Positions 61,659 through 64,000 of a DNA stretch of 64,000 nt are shown here, one piece after another; the first letter of the stretch is position 1; each line of letters opens with the position of its first letter. The translations under genes were made by a program, and so were the position numbers. This DNA is from Halobacillus litoralis. Its GTDB lineage: Bacteria > Bacillota > Bacilli > Bacillales > Halobacillaceae. The stretch is from NCBI RefSeq assembly GCF_009856415.1, contig NZ_WMEZ01000002.1, forward strand, positions 620,001-684,000. The letters run 5' to 3'. The notes below the pieces were generated by a model, which was not told the DNA's origin, ran no database searches, and worked only from the letters and a program-made list of their open reading frames with translations.

Positions 61659-62508
61659 ATTGATCCAGAAGCGTCACGCTGACTTTCACATCAAGGTTCT
61701 GGCCTCCTCCTCGATAGACTCCTTGGAGCGGGCTGACATCAGCATAATCTCTTCCTGTACCAATCCTGATGTGTTGTTCTAGTGCTTCCACATTATTCGT
61801 AGGATCTAAACCGACCCACCCGATTCCGGGCACCATCACTTCCACCCACGCATGTGTAGCCGCATCCCCTACAAGTGCTGAATCTTCTCCAACATAAAGA
61901 TAACCACTCACATAACGGGCAGGTACACCCTGGGACCTTAAGACCCCAATCATAATATGGGCAAAATCCTGGCACACTCCGGATCTCAATGGCCAAGATT
62001 CGTAGGCCTTGGTATTGACCTGGGTCGTCGTTGTATCATATCGGATCAATTGATTGATATACTCCATCAACCTTAAAGAAAAGCGTATAGGGTCCTTTGC
62101 GTCTCCGACTTCATTGATAATCTCTTCGTGTTGTTCTTTATACAGGAAAGTATACGGCGTTTCGTTTAAGTAGGCCAGATAGTGATGACGAAAAAGTTCG
62201 GAATGAAAAATCGTCTGCATTTCATCTGAACATTCAATCATACGGATGAATGGACTTTTTTGAATACTGACCGTCGATGTCGTCTTCAACGTCAAATGTT
62301 CGTGTTTTTCGGGAATGAAAAATGTTTCCACATGATTCCCCCAGAGATCAATGTGTTCTTTCGTCATTGATCCTGGAGTGATTTCTGTCCGGTAAGCCAA
62401 TAACCTCTGACATTCATCCGTCCTTGGTTTCAGGCGAATGTGGTTCATGCTCTGATCGACAAAATTATCATAATAAAAGGTGTTGGTATGCTCAATTTGG
62501 AACTTCAC
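61657..62508 (-). CDS. Transglutaminase-like protein
   Basis: A 283-residue cytoplasmic protein with an N-terminal beta-rich domain (transglutaminase N-terminal type, YYDNFVDQSMNHIRLKPR) and a C-terminal transglutaminase core with Cys in SGVCQDFAH, His in THAWVEVMVPGIGWVGLD and Asp in the same stretch. It is the third gene of the ATP-grasp / alpha-E / transglutaminase cassette, which has been proposed to make and cleave peptide-type linkages; the substrate is not known. Confidence 0.92.
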   Translation of the reverse strand: MKFQIEHTNTFYYDNFVDQSMNHIRLKPRTDECQRLLAYRTEITPGSMTKEHIDLWGNHVETFFIPEKHEHLTLKTTSTVSIQKSPFIRMIECSDEMQTIFHSELFRHHYLAYLNETPYTFLYKEQHEEIINEVGDAKDPIRFSLRLMEYINQLIRYDTTTTQVNTKAYESWPLRSGVCQDFAHIMIGVLRSQGVPARYVSGYLYVGEDSALVGDAATHAWVEVMVPGIGWVGLDPTNNVEALEQHIRIGTGRDYADVSPLQGVYRGGGQNLDVKVSVTLLDQ

Positions 62509-62531
62509 GGTGTATTCCTCCTGGGTAGCCT

Positions 62532-63494
62532 TTACTTAACGTGTACGGGTTCAATTAAATAATAGGTTTGTGAGAACATGCGACTCAGTGTCATGCAGCG
62601 ATCTTGGAAATGGTCTAAAAAGGCCATCAGCTCATTCATATCCATCTCCTCAATATTCGTACTCGTAATTTCATCCTGGATAAGTTCAAGCATTTGGAAA
62701 AGATCCTCGGAATAATGAGAGATTTTCCCGCCTTCAAGCTTGTTGACCGCTTCGAGGACATGATCCATACAGTATCGGATCGACCTTGGGAACGTCCCTT
62801 CTTTAATCAAAAAGCTAAGGACGTGCTTCGATTCCATTGTAGGTGGATGTTCTTTAATATACGCATCATAACCATTTAGGAACTGCAGGGCTGTGAGCCA
62901 ATAATAGTAGTGATCCGTAGGGACATCCGCTTCTTTTCTGTTTTTTTCACAGGTCACATTCAGTATTCTTGCTGTTTTCTCAGCACGTTCCAACCATTTC
63001 CCTACTTTAATAAAAGTATAGGGAGTACCGCGACTCATACTGGACTCAATGACCCCCTGGGATGTCATTGAGGTTTTAATGACATGATCCAGATAATCCT
63101 GGGTATGCTGCCTTGTGTTCGGGAGCTCCTGCCAATCCTTTTGGTCCAGATGGAAGGCATTTAACACCTCCCAAAGTTCTTCAGGAAGGATATCCCTTGT
63201 CGAGCGAGCATTCTCCCGGGCATAATTCATGCAGTTCATAAGAGAATTCACATTAAATGGACTGATGGTCAAGTATTGAATCAGAGTTTCCCTATCCAAA
63301 CGATCATATAGACTGTAATAATCTTTCGCAGAAGCACAGACTTCCACAATTTCTTCCCAGTCCCGATCCGCTGCCTCCTGGTTTTGTGCTTCCAACATAT
63401 GAATAAGCTGGACACTAAGGACCCTCGCATTGTTTTCAGCGCGTTCTATATTTCTCGACATCCAGTAAAGAGAATCTGCTACACGACTAAGCAT
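62532..63494 (-). CDS. Alpha-E domain protein
   Basis: A 320-residue all-helical protein of the alpha-E (DUF403) family. MLSRVADSLYWMSRNIERAENNARV is the canonical start of the family (ADSLYWMSRNIERAEN), and LERAEKTARILNV repeats the pattern later. No catalytic function is established; it always accompanies the circularly permuted ATP-grasp protein. Start candidates are the ATGs at 63500 and 63494; the latter matches family N-termini. It overlaps the end of the ATP-grasp gene. Confidence 0.92.
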   Translation of the reverse strand: MLSRVADSLYWMSRNIERAENNARVLSVQLIHMLEAQNQEAADRDWEEIVEVCASAKDYYSLYDRLDRETLIQYLTISPFNVNSLMNCMNYARENARSTRDILPEELWEVLNAFHLDQKDWQELPNTRQHTQDYLDHVIKTSMTSQGVIESSMSRGTPYTFIKVGKWLERAEKTARILNVTCEKNRKEADVPTDHYYYWLTALQFLNGYDAYIKEHPPTMESKHVLSFLIKEGTFPRSIRYCMDHVLEAVNKLEGGKISHYSEDLFQMLELIQDEITSTNIEEMDMNELMAFLDHFQDRCMTLSRMFSQTYYLIEPVHVK

Positions 63495-64000
63495 GGTCAT
63501 CACCACTTTCTGTCAAAATCCACGTATCTTTTCCTCCTCCACCTTGAGAGGAGTTCACAACAAGTGAGCCTTCTTTAAGGGCTACTCGTGATAATCCGCC
63601 AGGAAGTACATTCGTCCTTTCACCATTCATGACGAACACACGTAAATCCACGTGACATGGATAAAATCTACCTTCCTGATACGCAGGAGCCCTGGATAAT
63701 TTAATGGTCGGTTGAGCGATATATTGATGAGGATTTTCAATGATTTTCTTTTTGAATTCTTCACGTTCACTTTCTTCCGACTGCGGACCGATCAACATGT
63801 CATACCCGCCCGAAGCACCGACATTTTTCACAACCAGTTCATGGATGTTCTCCAGCACATAATCGAGACGTTCAGGATCACTTAGGAAGTAGGTTTCAAC
63901 GTTTGGGATAATTGGATCCTCCCCAAGGTAGAAGCGAATCATATCAGGTACATAAACATACATCGCTTTATCATCCGCGACACCATTGCCAATGCCGTTA
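63487..64000 (-). CDS. Circularly permuted ATP-grasp type 2 protein, C-terminal part (runs off window end)
   Basis: The last 170 residues of a circularly permuted ATP-grasp protein. NGIGNGVADDKA immediately before VPDMIRFYLGEDP is diagnostic, and VKNVGASGGYDMLIGP, LRVFVMNGE and NSSQGGGGKDTW are the ATP- and metal-binding stretches. ATP-grasp enzymes join a carboxylate to an amine or thiol. First gene of the three-gene operon with alpha-E and transglutaminase; the N-terminal part lies beyond the window. Confidence 0.93.
   Translation of the reverse strand, partial: NGIGNGVADDKAMYVYVPDMIRFYLGEDPIIPNVETYFLSDPERLDYVLENIHELVVKNVGASGGYDMLIGPQSEESEREEFKKKIIENPHQYIAQPTIKLSRAPAYQEGRFYPCHVDLRVFVMNGERTNVLPGGLSRVALKEGSLVVNSSQGGGGKDTWILTESGDDHA

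Overview
The window looks like chromosomal DNA of a moderately halophilic, spore-forming member of the Bacillaceae, most like Halobacillus or Pontibacillus. Three things point there: acidic proteins, a gene order from argS to gerQ that follows the Bacillus subtilis ywi-ywh-ywf-ywd region, and spore genes (cwlJ, gerQ, a pbpG-type PBP). The genus is an inference from gene content; no 16S gene is present. I see no transposase, phage gene, CRISPR array, tRNA or rRNA.

Positions 1-21,200 are a conserved Bacillaceae backbone: argS (partial), ywiB, speB-speE (polyamines), pbpG, a YolD-like gene, ywhD, a fused two-domain ABC permease coupled to an acetyltransferase, ywgA-ywfO, lipL, pta, hemQ, cwlJ-gerQ, small ywd-type genes, an SNF symporter and a YwaF-type membrane protein. 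Positions 22,100-33,000 hold a CuA-type haem-copper oxidase operon, a phasin-like protein overlapping a UbiB/AarF kinase, a secreted metalloprotease, an acetyltransferase, a fructosamine-kinase-like protein and a DUF523-DUF1722 fusion. Positions 33,000-50,200 hold a YjiH transporter, DJ-1, an acyltransferase, an M29 aminopeptidase, a photolyase, ribDE-BA-H under an FMN riboswitch, a GH13 alpha-glucosidase, OsmC, terC under a yybP-ykoY (Mn2+) riboswitch, and pepT. Positions 50,200-64,000 hold two transporters, a TRAP dicarboxylate system, a CPA1 antiporter, brnQ, and an ATP-grasp / alpha-E / transglutaminase operon that runs off the window end.

The most striking non-coding content is a family of six composite intergenic repeats (called A-F here, about 430-870 bp each) near 15.1, 18.0, 21.3, 34.6, 52.6 and 59.6 kb. 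Each is bounded by an inverted end carrying GAAGACTC and TTTCGAGA. Most hold two related GC-rich cores facing each other across a spacer. The copies mix two kinds of outer end, three kinds of core, several spacer classes and optional inserted modules. Stem positions in the cores change in pairs between copies, which suggests selection on secondary structure. I consider this family the best candidate in the window for an undescribed system. GC-rich intergenic repeats of similar wording occur, from memory, in other Bacillaceae, so novelty must be tested by search.

Many start codons were reassigned from ribosome-binding-site spacing, including several TTG starts (1631, 16324, 27837, 44283, 47520, 48595, 50282). 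The dctP lipoprotein has no canonical start that would include its positively charged signal-peptide region.
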